Shown here piece by piece: positions 32,047-43,035 of a stretch of DNA of 64,000 nt; the first letter of the stretch is position 1; each line of letters begins with the position of its first letter. The DNA comes from Pseudogymnoascus destructans (taxonomy: Eukaryota > Ascomycota > Leotiomycetes > Thelebolales > Thelebolaceae). Below the pieces are notes generated by a model. It had not been told where the DNA came from. It did not search any database and saw only the letters and a list, made by a program, of their open reading frames with translations. The position numbers and the translations under genes are program-made. The stretch covers positions 1 through 64,000 of the forward strand of contig NW_020167542.1 in NCBI RefSeq assembly GCF_001641265.1, in the 5' to 3' direction.

Positions 32047-33112
32047 TCACTCCGAGTCATAGTCCACCAGCCCCTTGCTAGCCGTGCCTGTTGCCGCTGC
32101 TGCAGTCTCTATCGTCGCTCCCTCTCCCCCAGCATTAACTTCACCTCCGCCTTCAATCTCCCCACTGCCCCCCTCAACCCCCACCCCACGCTTCCGCTTA
32201 ACCCCCAACACCGCCCTCCCGCCCGCCACCCGCCCACCATCCAGAAACGGATCCATCCTCTCCCGCGTATTCCTCCCCACCGTCCTTGCCAACATCTCCT
32301 TTCTCTCGTCCGGCCCCGGTTTCTTCTTCTTCTTCCCTTTCAACCGTCCCTCCCCCCTCTCCCTCTCCCCCCCCCCCCCCCCCCCCGGCTCTCCCCTTAT
32401 CAACATCAGCAAACGCCAACTCCGCCCTCAACCCATCCTCCCTCGTCCCGGGCAAAACCTCCATTTCACTCCCCCCCAACCCCAACCTCGTCTTCATCCC
32501 CTCCACCCTCCTCGCCTCGCCCTCCCTCGCTTTTCTCCCCTCCCTAAACGCACCCCGTAGTCGGCAATTCGCCTCATAAGGATCGTCCCACCCCCTCCTC
32601 CCTTCCACCAGCTCCGCAATCCGCTCCCTCGCCCCCGCCACCCTCTCCCTCTCCTCTACTTTCCCTTCAAGTCCCATAAAAGCGTTCCCCCTCCTCTCCT
32701 CCCTCTCCCTCTCCGTCAGCACCACCACATCCCCCTCCCCAACCCTCTCCTCCCCTAAATCCCTCTTCCTCGCCCCCTCCGTAACAACATACGCCGTATT
32801 CGCTGGATCGGTCCTTATCTCAATCGCCCCTCCACACGCAGCGTGTTTAATCCCAAACGCCCAGATCGGTGTGCTGTGGTACATCCCGACCTTGCGCTTC
32901 TGCGCATTAAACCGTACGCCCTGCCCGATTATGGTGGGTTTGGGGCAGTGCGTGCACCAGATGGGGAAGGGCATTTCGAAACGGACTGTTAGGATGCCGA
33001 GATGTGCTTTTGAACCCCGCGAGCCGAGGGGGTGCTTTTTTTGGAGGGTGTTGGCCGAAGTGACGCCTTCGTGTTCGGGGGGGACGTAGCGGCCCATGTT
33101 GAAACCTTGCAT
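32047..33112 (-). CDS. Saf4/CCDC130-type (CWC16 family) splicing factor, frame break in a C20 tract
   Basis: Starts MQGFNMGRYVPPEHEG at 33112, the usual start of this family. Conserved segments are KKHPLGSRGS, ILTVRFEMPFPIWCTHCPKP (CxxC), GQGVRFNAQKRKVG, CGGAIEIRTDP and YVVTEGARKRD. These belong to the Yju2/CWC16 zinc-binding domain of spliceosome-associated proteins. The frame open from the start leaves the family pattern at a run of 20 C (32367-32386, glycine codons). The frame on the other side encodes a basic segment and ends LVDYDSE, a typical end of the family. With one base fewer in the run the protein would be 354 residues. A sequencing error, or real homopolymer slippage, is the likely cause; the upstream domain is intact. 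Confidence 0.85.
32367..32386. repeat. C20 homopolymer inside the Saf4-like gene
   Basis: Twenty consecutive C on the plus strand, reading as glycine codons on the minus strand. The Saf4-like reading frame changes here. Confidence 0.95.
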
Positions 33113-33917
33113 TTTGGCGGGAGGGGGACCGTGAGGCAGCGCAAGTGGTGGTGGTGTGTGTAGTGGTTGTAGGAGGTGTTGTAGATGTTCCTGATGAGGA
33201 TGTCGTCGGTGAGGTGATTGTGGTGGCGGTTATATGGTAGTTGGCCGAGGGTGGCGGGTAGACGTCCAGCGCCGTTGCCGTGGCCGTTTAATCGTGTTCT
33301 TGTGGATATATTCAAAGCACAGCGCCTGGCACCACGCTGTCGTTTGGGTTGCCCCTTGCTCCTCCTTCCACCAAGGCAGACGTCGAGGTTGAAGTTGAGG
33401 CGACGGATAACAGCCACAGGCGATATCGATAAGATTCTGCCGCCCCCCCCCGCCCTCCTAATATACTTTTTTTTTTACTTTAGTACTAGTGCAACCCAGA
33501 AGTCCGAGGAGGTGCATAGTCGCACCGCGTTGACAGTGACTATCAGTAAAATAAACTCTATTAATCATTCCAAGCTATAATTATCCAAGCTATCCATTCC
33601 AATTTTACATTCAATATAAATATACTCCATCAGCTTAACTATTGATCTCATTTCCAAGCTATAGACGGCTCCCGGGGGCACGACTACTACCGAACTCTAT
33701 CCCCATTTGGCCCGTGCACCATCCACTAGCATCGCGCCTACGACCTACCATCTCCCCCACCCCAAACCACAAGCTCAGGAACCATTACCTCACCTCACCT
33801 CTCCTTATCTTCCCCTACAAAAAACCAGACAAACCCTTATATATAAATCCACAAAGTCCACACACCAATCCAAACACCTCACCGCGCGCCCCCAACAGCA
33901 GGGTACAAAACCCCACG
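33113..33917. promoter_or_regulatory. Shared divergent promoter region of the Saf4-like and BSD genes
   Basis: About 800 bp between two divergently oriented start codons. It contains C and T runs around 33440-33475 but no identifiable specific site. No gene was recognised. Confidence 0.4.
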
Positions 33918-35320
33918 ATGGACGCCTACGACCATATCCAGGAATCGGCGCTGGCGCCCGAGGGGGCCTCGGCGGGGGACAACAATAACGGTGGGAATGG
34001 GGAGGGGAAACAGATGGCGCAGAATACGTTGAATGCGGATTTTCAGGATGCGTATAAGGCGATTAGCTCGAGTCCTTGGGGGGCGAGGTTGGGGGGGTTC
34101 TTGGGGAGTGTGGTTAAGCAGGTCAGTGCTGTCCCGTTCGGTTACGTCGGCGTGGGGCGATGGGAGGGGAAGGGAGAAGATGGAGCGGAGAAGGGTAAGA
34201 AGCTAATGGATGCAGGGTGAGCATGTCTACAAAGAAGCTTCCCAAGAACTCAGCGCTGTTGGCCAAGAAGCTACCAAGGGCCTCGCAGACCTCCGATCCT
34301 CTCTCGTTGGGCAAACCAAGAAATCCGAAGCCAGCATCGACGACACCACCGCCAAAGACGGCGAGACCCCCGCCGCTGACATGCCCAGCGAAGGCGTCCT
34401 CGCCCGCCTACGCACCGAAGCCGCAAAACGACTCAAGGACATCGAGCGCGCCGAAGATGCCGCTGACGAAGCCCTCCTCCGTTTTGGTACCGGCCTCCGC
34501 GATTTCCTTCGCGAGGCTGTGAGTATCGCACCCGCTGGCACGGAGGAGGGTGGACAGGAGGGGGGATTCGAGAGTAAAGACGCAGCGGGGAAGCGGGTGA
34601 TTCACTCAACCCGTTTCGAGGCGCAGATGCACGCTATCCACTGTAATGCGGAGAGCTTCACTAAGGACTCCGAGGGGGAGGAGTGGTCGGAGTGGAGGAA
34701 GGAGTTTGATGCCGAGGGGCGAACGGGGGAGATTAGTGCGGATCTGGAGAGGTTTGGGGAGTTGAGGGGGATGATGGAGAGTTTGGTGCCGAGGGAGATC
34801 AAGTATAAGGATTTTTGGGCGAGGTATTACTTTTTGAGGCATAGTATTGAGACGGCGGAGAAGAGGAGGAAGGAGTTGCTCAAGGGTGTGTATATGTCTT
34901 TTATTCTGTGTTGTCTTCTTCTATTTCTATTTTACCTTTCTTCTGTCCTATCTCAGAGGACCAAGCTAACGAAACCTAGGCGCCGCAGCAGACGCAGAGG
35001 AAGAAGTAGGCTGGGACGAAGACTCCGACGACGAAGCCGCCACCGCCTCTGCATCCGCCTCCGCAGCCACAAAGAATAAACCCACATCCTCCGTCGCCTC
35101 CTCGCAGACCATCAACCCCCCCGCCACCGCATCGCGCGACGACTCCCGCCTCGACCCCGCAGACGCAAAGCGCCAGACTAGCGCTGACGGACGTAGCGTC
35201 GCGGACAGCGAGGCGAGCTATGATGTCGTTGGCGCGCGCAGCGGAGTACCGAGCGCGGCGCCGGGGAGTCCGAGGCAGGAAGGGAAGAAGGGGGAGGAGA
35301 GCGATGAGGATTGGGAGTAG
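33918..35320 (+). CDS. BSD-domain protein
   Basis: Exons 33918-34121, 34216-34885 and 34980-35320 give 404 residues starting MDAYDHIQESALAPEG. Both introns have GT/AG ends, and the second has a clear CTAAC branch site. The BSD domain lies at about residues 228-280 and contains the signature Phe-Trp pair at 268-269 (KYKDFWARYYFLRH). The N-terminal half is amphipathic (GARLGGFLGSVVKQ, then VYKEASQELSAVGQEATKG). The C terminus is acidic and low in complexity, ending EESDEDWE. The fungal family is little characterised; BSD domains occur in transcription factors and synapse-associated-type proteins. The gene is convergent with TSR2. Confidence 0.9.
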
Positions 35321-35531
35321 AGGATGCGAGGTGGGGCTGGGTTGGGTGGGGCTGGGTTGGCGTTTGGAGGTGGGGTAGGGTATTTGGTTGTGTAGCTCGG
35401 GCGTTGGGGTGGGTAGTTGTTTGAATGGATGAAGTGGTATCCCCTTCTCTGTCTCTCTCTCTCTCTCTCTCTCCGTATTCCCAGTTCCGAGATGCTGTGC
35501 ATCGTGTGTGTGTGATTCGTAACCCCGCCCT

Positions 35532-36131
35532 TTACCTCTTCTTCCTACTAACCACCGTCTCAAACCCATCCTCATCAATCTGCGGCGCCGCCCTCTCCCT
35601 CGGCGCCACCGGCTCTCCCATCTCCACATCATCATCCTCCTCCTCACCCTCACTCTCACTCTCCTCCCCCTCCCCCCCTTTACCTCCTGCATCACAACCG
35701 CCCTCCCCTCCCCCCCTCCCACCTCCTCCTCAACTCCTCCACCCCCCCAAAATTCCCTCTCTCACACTCCCCCCTAACCCTAATAATATCATCCGCCACA
35801 TCCCCGGCACTCCCATCATCAACCGCAACCTCGAATTCATCAAGCATCACCTGCACCAACATTGCTTCCACATCTTCCTCGTTCACTTCGGTGCTCGAGG
35901 TCACATACTCGGAAATCGCGCCGCCGAACCAGTCGCGCTTGTCGGAGGAGGAGGGGCCGCCCCAGTTGTTTTGCACGGCGAGGGTGAGGGCCGGCCAGAG
36001 GGCGAGGGAGAGGGAGATTCCGAGGTCGAGTTGGGCGCATTTTTGCTCTGGAAGAGGGGGGTTAGTGCGGGGTCTTTTTTGGTGGTGGGGGAGGGGAGGA
36101 GAGGGGCAGTACCTGGGGTGGGTGAAGCCAT
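35532..36131 (-). CDS. tsr2: TSR2-type pre-rRNA processing protein, frame break in a C7 run
   Basis: Exon 1 is 36113-36131 (MASPTP) and an intron of 65 bp (36048-36112) leads to exon 2. The protein then reads ALWPALTLAVQNNWGGPSS, WFGGAISEYVTSS and DVEAMLVQVMLDEFEV, the TSR2 core. In yeast TSR2 is a chaperone for eS26 needed for 20S pre-rRNA processing. At a run of seven C (35710-35716) the frame would end soon after. One base fewer opens an acidic tail ending DEDGFETVVSRKKR, the typical TSR2 end, with stop at 35532-35534, giving 177 residues. Because TSR2 is usually important for growth, an indel error in the assembly is a serious possibility. Confidence 0.85.
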
Positions 36132-36601
36132 GGTTGGGATGTGATCGGATCGGGGCTTGATTGAGGGATTAAAATTGTGAGGACGTAGGAGTATGGGCGT
36201 TCTGCGCGCGTACTGTTGACTTCGTGGTTGTTGCAATCTACGAAATTAATTTTCAAAAAAAAAGTTGAGATGACCTAATCCAGTCCCTCGCACGTGCCGC
36301 CCCCGTGCGTTGGGTGTGGGGCACGGACTAGGGCTGGATGTGGAATCTCTGGCAACTGGGAATCTCTTTTGGGACGGATGGATCGATTGTGGTGGTCTTA
36401 GATTGGCTGAGGCTGCTGTTGTGATATAAAGACGCCTTTGTTCGCTGTCTGGGCGGTTAATGTCGAATCCTCACTGCTCCTATATTCTGAGCAGTGAGGG
36501 TTTTGTTTGAGTAGATGCTCTGTTGGGATTATTATACTCGTTAGGAGGGGGATATTAACTTTCACCTCGACTGTTGGATAAGCTGTTATATACTTGGCGC
36601 C
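36132..36601. other. Intergenic, TSR2 / alpha-beta hydrolase remnant
   Basis: Divergent upstream regions of the two flanking genes. Nothing further could be identified. Confidence 0.4.
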
Positions 36602-38898
36602 ATGCCTTTCAACACCGCGACGGTGGGCACGGCAGTTACGCCTACTGTCATTGCCACACTTATATCTCATGTACGCCCATCCCCCCCGGCTCATATCACA
36701 AATACACTGCTAACACTCCCCCAGTACCTCAATCGCAAAAAGAGAAAAACCCGGGCTCTCAAACCAACAGCCCACATCTCCTACGACGAAGGCCTTGCCC
36801 TTATCCGGCAATTCCTCCTCTACGCCTCCCACCACACCGTCGAAGAGCTCCAGGGCTTCACCTCCCAGAAAGTGGGTCAAGATGAAAGAAGTCAAGATCC
36901 CCGCGGCTCAGATCGCCCAGGCCGCCACAACAATCCAAACGCAACTCGGCCCCGAGGGCATCGAGCAAGTCGGCGGCAAGACATGGTGGCAATGGCGACG
37001 CCCCGGCAGCGAGCTAAAAGCCGAATGGATCGAGATGCGCGCCGACTACCTTGCGCGCAAGAAATCAGCCGATAAGGGCCGCCGCGTTATGTTCTACGTG
37101 CACGGCGGCGCCTAATTCTTCGGCAGCGTCGACGTGCACAGATACCAGCTCCAGCGACACGCGCGCAAGCTCAACGCCCGCGTCTTCGCCCCGCGGTACC
37201 GACTCGCGCCACAATTCCCGTTCCCAGCACCGCTGCAGGATTGCCTCGCTGCGTACCTGTATCTGCTGGAGTCGGGGCAGGATGCGTCGACGATTGTTAT
37301 GGCGGGGGATTCGGCGGGTGGGGGGATGGTGCTTAGCTTGTTGTGTATGCTAAGGGATCAGGGGTTGCCGTTGCCAGCGGGGGCGGTGCTGATATCGCCG
37401 TGGGTGGATCTGACGCAGTCGTTTCCGAGTGTGGCGGGGGATAGTACGTTTGATTATGTGCCGCCTCATGGGTTTCATCAGCGGCCGTCGCCGTCGTGGC
37501 CCCCGCCGAACTCGGATGATATTGATGCGATAATGGAGGCTCTGGCGACGCAGCAGGCGGAGAAGATGAAGCACGTTCAGGAGAATGACAGGGCTTCGGT
37601 CGTGGGGTACCATGTCCAGGAGTCATCAATGGGGAACCAAGATCCAGCCACGGCACGACTTACAAGCGTCCCTGGAAAGGGGCCGAACATTTCTGTCGCC
37701 GTCGACGGGAAAATCGTCGAGGTTATTGATCAGATTCATATGTGTACTACCAACGCCCTTCTTTCGCACCCGCTTGTTTCGCCTGTTCTCCAACCTTCTC
37801 TCGGCGGCCTCACACCTCTCCAAGCCCGCAAAACACATGTACCGCTCTACAGCGCAATTCAGCGCCTGGGAACTTGCCCGTGCCCAAAAGCGTGAAATAG
37901 AAAGCCTCGACGACGACGCTGTGAGCGTGATATCGCGATCCACTTCCGAAGATGGCGTCTCACCGATCGAAAACGAGCTGGCAAAAGGCGCAGTGGGTAA
38001 GGCAGGCGACCCATTACCGCCCTTCCATCACCATATGATCCAGCACCGCGTAGACCGACACGGAAACATCTTCGAGCTCGCGCATGCGTCCGAATTGCCG
38101 GGTTGCACGATGCCGCGCGAGGAGATCGGGAGCGTCAAGCCCGGTCCGGCGCGCCGCTGGATGGCGGCGAAGGCGAAATTCGACCAGCGCTTCGCGCGGG
38201 AGAAGCGGAAGATGCAGAGGCGGCGGATTCGCGAGATGGGCGAGGGCTACGAGGTGTTTGTCGGAGAAACGCCTCCTCCGAGTGCGCTGGCAGGGCGCAG
38301 GGTGAAGGGCAAGGAGGCTGCGGAGCGCAAGAGAAAGACGGGATGGGGTCTGGGTATGTGGAGTTTGTGGGGCTCCGAGCATGATAAGCAGACTATCCAG
38401 CGAGAGTTGAATGCCACGAATGTGGATACGGCGGCTGCTTCCCCGGATGATGGGGCGGGGGCGGCGACACGAGGTGATGCGCTGGGAAAATCGTCGCTGC
38501 CTGTGATTACCGATGCGATTCACCTTGAAGAGCGGGAGCACTCGCGGAGCCGTAGCAACTCGCGCAGGGTTTCGGTAATGGATCGGAATCAGACGGGGGA
38601 GCGGGATGATGTGGATGAGGATACCCCCGCTGCGGACCTGGTAGCCATGCAGCAGGGGCCGAATGAGAGGGCGGTGGTGAATCAGTATCTCACGCCTGAG
38701 TTTGCGGCTAGGAGGGGGGCGGCGGATGGCGCGGGGAGAGGGGAGAGGGATGGGAAGCCGGTGAGGCCGAAGGCGGGGGGGAAGGCGTTTCCGTTTAGTG
38801 CGAGGGGGGCGGAGGGGGAGAGGCCGGAGAGTGCCGCGAGTATGGCTACGCTGATTAGTGAGATGGGGGTGAGGCCTGTGGGGGAGGTTGAGCAGTAG
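36602..38898 (+). pseudogene. Alpha/beta hydrolase (lipase/esterase type), decayed
   Basis: Exon 1 (36602-36670, MPFNTATVGTAVTP) and a 54-bp intron lead into a hydrolase of the HSL/esterase type: YVHGGA oxyanion-hole motif near 37100 and nucleophile motif MAGDSAGGGM near 37310, then SPWVDLT. Three independent lesions are visible: an extra base near 36872 (before WVKMKEV), a TAA at 37113-37115 directly after HGGA where a tyrosine is expected, and a junction near 37815-37825 where PSLGGLTPLQ passes directly into KPAKHMYRS in another frame. The expected segment with the catalytic Asp and His is absent there. The long C-terminal tail (to 38898) stays open. It is inactive as an enzyme. Confidence 0.85.
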
Positions 38899-39517
38899 AT
38901 ATTGGGAAGGTGTGTAGGATTATACAGTGTGAATGTCAGATACCAAAATCTGTTGTAAATGTTGAAATATCACCATAAACTTCTTGGTGTCCCCTTTGTG
39001 ATGCGGTGGAAATATGAGATTCTCATATTTCCCCACCTTGTTCCGGGCTTGGATATGCGGAGATAAACCGGCATAGCAATTTTTTTTTCGTTCCCTTTCG
39101 CTATATATTGTAACAGTTTGCTTTGTCCACGCTGTATATTTGCAAAGCCCATTAATTCAAATGCTTGTAAACCAATATCGAGACAGTAGGTTGCATGCAC
39201 GTTTGTAGGCAAATGCCAAGACGTGATTGGTCTTGGCACGTGCTCTGGAAACGTAAAAGTTAATCGCCACGTGACGACGATAAGCCTTGTTTGGCTCTGC
39301 CTCCACTGGCCAACTCAAACCTCACTTCACTTTCTTCTGTCAACAGTTGTGAACTACTATATTTTACTTCACTGTCTGTGTTTGTTGCATATTTATACTG
39401 TGTACATTCAAACCCTTTGATCTAAGAGCTTGGAACCACTGTACAGCTATCGATTTCGGAGGCGAAGCTTGTTAGATTGAGATCTAAACTCACGTAAGGC
39501 GGGGACTGGTAGCGACG
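38899..39517. other. Intergenic, no gene supported
   Basis: Upstream region of the SPF30-like gene. A minus-strand frame at 38970-39239 has no recognisable family features and was not accepted. Confidence 0.5.
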
Positions 39518-40634
39518 ATGAGTAGTGAAATTGCCGCTCTGGAGGCAGAGATCAAGGAGTACAGGCTTCAGGTATGTCTTTGCCTCCCTTTTATGTGGCT
39601 GTTCTGCGGCAAGCCCTCATTGCTGGCGTCCACTGTCGACTGCGGCGGCGTATTACTAACCACATCATCCACAACCGTCAGAACGCATGCTAACTCAAGA
39701 CCCCCACAGCTTGAGACTGTGCAATTAGGTCTCCAATCTGACCCCAGCAATGCCGAACTCCTCGAGCTAAAGAATGAACTCGACCAAGTAATCGCCCTCT
39801 CCCAATCCGCCATCGCCGATATTGCGCCTCCCTCCGCACCACCAAAAGCCCAGCACAAAGCCTCCCCGGCACCAGCTGTACCCTCCGCACCCGAAAAATG
39901 GAAACGCGAGAACCATCCCAAGTTCCGCGATGCAGCGCCAGCGGCGGCGGAGGAGGAGGAGGCGCGCGAGAAGCCGAATTTCCAGGTCAATGATATGGTG
40001 TTGGCGAAGTGGCATTCGGGAGATAAGGGGTTCTATCCTGCGAGGATCACGAGTATTACGGGAAGCAGTGTCGATCCGGTGTACATCGTCAAGTTCAAGT
40101 CCTACGATACAGTAGAGACGCTGCGGGGTCGGGATGTGAGAGCGATTTCCACCGCAGCGAAGCGGAAGGCTGACGGGACACCCATTTCCTCGTCAGGGGA
40201 GAGAAGAGAGAGCGCGAGAGGCGTGATAAGTGCAGAGGCGGAGATTGATAAAGATGCGCAACTGACGCGGGAGAGGGAGGTGAGTAAAGTTGGGGATGGA
40301 CCGGTGAGACCGGAAAGGGCGCCGAAGAAGATCAAGGCGAATAAGGAGCTGGAGAAGGGGAAGTCGAAGTGGCAGGATTGGGCGGCGAAGGGGATGGGGA
40401 AGAAGGGGACGCCGGGGGTGAAGAAGAAAGAGAGTATGTTTCGCACGCCGGAGGGGGTGCATGGACGAGGTATGTTTTGTTCATTCTCTTGGTTTTGTTA
40501 CCTAATCCAGTCGATGGAATATTAACTTTTTGCTTCTAGTGGGATTCACGGGGTCGGGACAGACTATGAGGAAGGATCTGTCGAGGAGCCGACATATTTA
40601 CCAGACCAACGGTGATGAAGAGGGGCTGCAGTGA
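39518..40634 (+). CDS. SPF30/SMNDC1-type Tudor-domain splicing factor
   Basis: Exons 39518-39571, 39710-40469 and 40540-40634 give 302 residues. Intron 1 is 138 bp, a multiple of three and open, so it can be missed. Intron 2 is 70 bp. The N terminus (MSSEIAALEAEIKEYRLQLE) is a short helix typical of the family. A Tudor domain lies at residues 109-164 (FQVNDMVLAKWHSGDKGFYP, ARITSI, YIVKFKSYDTVETL). The rest is basic and disordered, with KWQDWAAKGMGKKG near the end. In animals the homologue is needed for spliceosome assembly and its Tudor domain binds dimethyl-arginine; the same role is inferred here. The gene looks intact. Confidence 0.9.
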
Positions 40635-41174
40635 GGTGAATTGGGGATATGAAGTCAGGGGATCACAGGTCTGTGCCAGTATTACCCATTCTCCTGGAGC
40701 GGCGGTTGTCGGGCGCATGTATGATGTTCAGGTGGGGCTGCTTCTTCGATTGTGTAATATGAAACTACCACGCCCATAAATAAGACCGCGCTCACGCTCT
40801 TGCAATATTAGGAAATACCAAATGTTAGGAAATACGAAACAAGTACAAAAACCACGGACTGGACGTCGTGTATTGTGTCAACTCCTGAGTAGACGCCCGG
40901 AGTTCCAAATGAATGCATGCTGATCCGACTTTATCAGGGGTAATTGAATCCTACTCGCTCGTTGTAAGATGGCCCTCGGCGCCTCGAAGTAAGTTGCCAA
41001 ATATTTTGGTATTCCCCGTATTATCTCTCCGTCTTCAGTTTCTCCCCATGTTTGTTTTTGAACGCCATCATAATTCCGGTGTTTATACTTGGTCATTTCA
41101 TTCGTTTCCATCATTTGCTACCTGCAACCGCACTTGATACTTTTTGGGTATTTCTTGCAGTAAAAAGGCAACGC
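40635..41174. other. Intergenic between convergent gene ends
   Basis: 3' flanks of the SPF30-like (+) and PNPOx-like (-) genes. No gene or element seen. Confidence 0.5.
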
Positions 41175-41994
41175 CTAGATCAGCGAAAAATGCCCCGCAA
41201 CCAGTATCGCCACATATATCCAATGGGCGAGCATAAACCCAACCAACATCGCGTCCTTCTGTCCCCAGACCTTCCTCATCCAAGCCCGGACGTCCGCCAC
41301 CAACATTAGCTCTCCCCTATCTCGTCGGGCAGACTTGAGCCCGGCGAGTCCGTCTAAGCTGTCATGGTTATTGTTTTGCTGGTACTCAAATAATGCGTTC
41401 TTGTCCATCTTCTTCTTCGCCCAGTGGCCGATGGTATCACGGTCTTCAAAGCCATACTCACACCCCGCGGCTTTCTCCTCGTCATCCGCAGAGCCGGAAA
41501 TCTTAACCAGCTTGGGGACACCAAATCCGCACGAAGTTTGCACCTGCATCGCGTTAGAATTCCAAATCCTTCGACAAACAGGTCACAGAGTTAGCACCAG
41601 CCTTAAAAACATCCAGCACAATCACCGCTCTCGCTCCCAAGATCTTCTTATTCCCCATCTTCGCCAGCCACGAATCAAACTCCTTGTCGTCCCACTCAAT
41701 CACCCTCCCAGTGCAGAAGAACCGCATAATCCTCGGCGCAGCATCAAAACTGCAAAACATGATCGTCACGCGCCCATTCTCGTAGATGTGCGAAATGGTC
41801 TCGTTGCCGGAACCCGTCGCGTCGACATAGGCGACCTGGTTCGGCGACAGGATCGCGAGGGAGGAGGAGGGGAGGCCCTTGGGGGATACGTTTACGTGTT
41901 TTCCGGAGGTGGGGGCGGAGGCGGTGAAGAAGACGGATTGGGCGACGGCCCATTCGGAGAGATTGTCGTCGATTTGGTCGTAGAATTTACCCAT
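41175..41994 (-). CDS. Pyridoxamine 5'-phosphate oxidase-fold protein with C-terminal membrane anchor
   Basis: Starts MGKFYDQIDDNLSEWAVAQ at 41994. Family features are HVNVSPKG, the GSGNETISHIYENGRVTIMF segment and FCTGRVIEW, typical of fungal PNPOx-like putative flavin-binding proteins of unknown substrate. An intron near 41544-41586 (43 bp with TCTAAC branch site) joins to TSCGFGVPKLV, another conserved block. The exact donor is uncertain: the intron could be longer if a small frame difference is allowed. A hydrophobic segment near the end (AMLVGFMLAHWIYVAILVAG) suggests a C-terminal anchor. The spliced length is about 258 residues. No loss-of-function signs apart from the uncertain splice. 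Confidence 0.8.
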
Positions 41995-42071
41995 TGTGAG
42001 AAATGATTGGGAGAGTTATGTAAGAAGTAAATGCTGTAATTGATTGTAATATTGGCTATGATAATTTTCGC

Positions 42072-42151
42072 GTAACAGTTGCTAAACAAATTGCTTTAAT
42101 AAAGCAATTTAGCAACTGTTACTGTCACACGTTTAGCGTGCAACAGTAACA
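42072..42151. repeat. Two overlapping perfect or near-perfect hairpins
   Basis: GTAACAGTTGCTAAA (42072-) pairs with the sequence ending AGCAACTGTTAC at 42122, with an inner ATTGCTTTA pairing. The right arm can instead pair with CAACAGTAACA to its right (to 42151) through TGTTACTGT/ACAGTAACA. The two folds exclude each other. It lies 80 bp upstream of the PNPOx-like start codon. The function is unknown; a small transposon remnant is one option. Confidence 0.7.
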
Positions 42152-43035
42152 TATTTGGTAAGGCGTACCTAATGCCAAGGTGCCCACTCCGGCCCCACGT
42201 GCCCAAATAGGAAAGGGGACTGTCGCACTGTGACAGAGCCATTTCTGGCCTAGTAAATTAGTAGTGTATCGTATGTAGTTAGCCATAATCAACAATTTGA
42301 ATGACATCCTATGCTTGAAATAGCTGAATACTATATATTACTCTATGATAACTATGGAAACTGACCCTAATAGCATCTAGCAAATGGCCTAGCTTGGTAT
42401 GCGGATAGCAAGCTCTCTAAACCTATTAGAGAGTCTATTAAGAGCCCTACCCCTGGCCTCATGTCATGACACTCCTTCGATATTTGTGTCACGACCCTTC
42501 GATTCGCTTTAGTCTCTAGTACTTATTTCACTATGTCATTCACTTCACCTGCTTCGCTCACTTCGCTCACTTCGCTTCACTTCGCTTCACTTGCTGACCT
42601 AGATCAGCCCAAATGTTGACTACTGGCTTAGGCTCTCTGTTATTGGCTTGCTGCACTAGGGCTCGCTTAGCTAGGGTTCAGTTAATTAGTGCCTTCGCTT
42701 ATTTGGCACTAGGGATTTTTACTGTTATATAAGCACTTATTGCTCATGTCTCTTATTGATCTTTAGCTAGCAAATTATATACTACTTGGCCTTCTTGCAA
42801 TTCCTCCTGCTTCGACTTACTTTGCATTCCCTTACTTCGAGTCGAACCACTTGGCCAACCTGTTAGTCTCACCACTTGACCCCTGTGGTATAAAGTATAT
42901 GCTTTGGAGCCTGAACTACTATACCTTGTCCTACTGCTTCGAGTATCGAAGTCTTCACATTATACTTCGGATACTTCTGCAGACTTGAAGGTCAGCCTCA
43001 GTTCGAACTGTCCTTACACCTCGGGCAGCTTAGCC
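42152..43035. repeat. Decayed repetitive sequence with a short CACTTCGCT array
   Basis: No gene was identified. At 42541-42594 there is a tandem array of CACTTCGCT and CGCTTCACTT units. The remaining sequence is AT-rich and resembles LTR debris, without a defined element. Confidence 0.5.

Noticed and set aside
35425..36144. 239-codon plus-strand frame over TSR2
   Set aside because: Low-complexity Pro/Ser translation of the complementary strand of TSR2. The TSR2 motifs are on the minus strand.
38970..39239. 89-codon minus-strand frame
   Set aside because: No recognisable motif, no splice context and not next to a promoter-like signal; possibly chance.
42125..42307. Small minus-strand frame upstream of the PNPOx-like gene
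   Set aside because: Overlaps the hairpin region, no conserved features and no plausible promoter; treated as chance.
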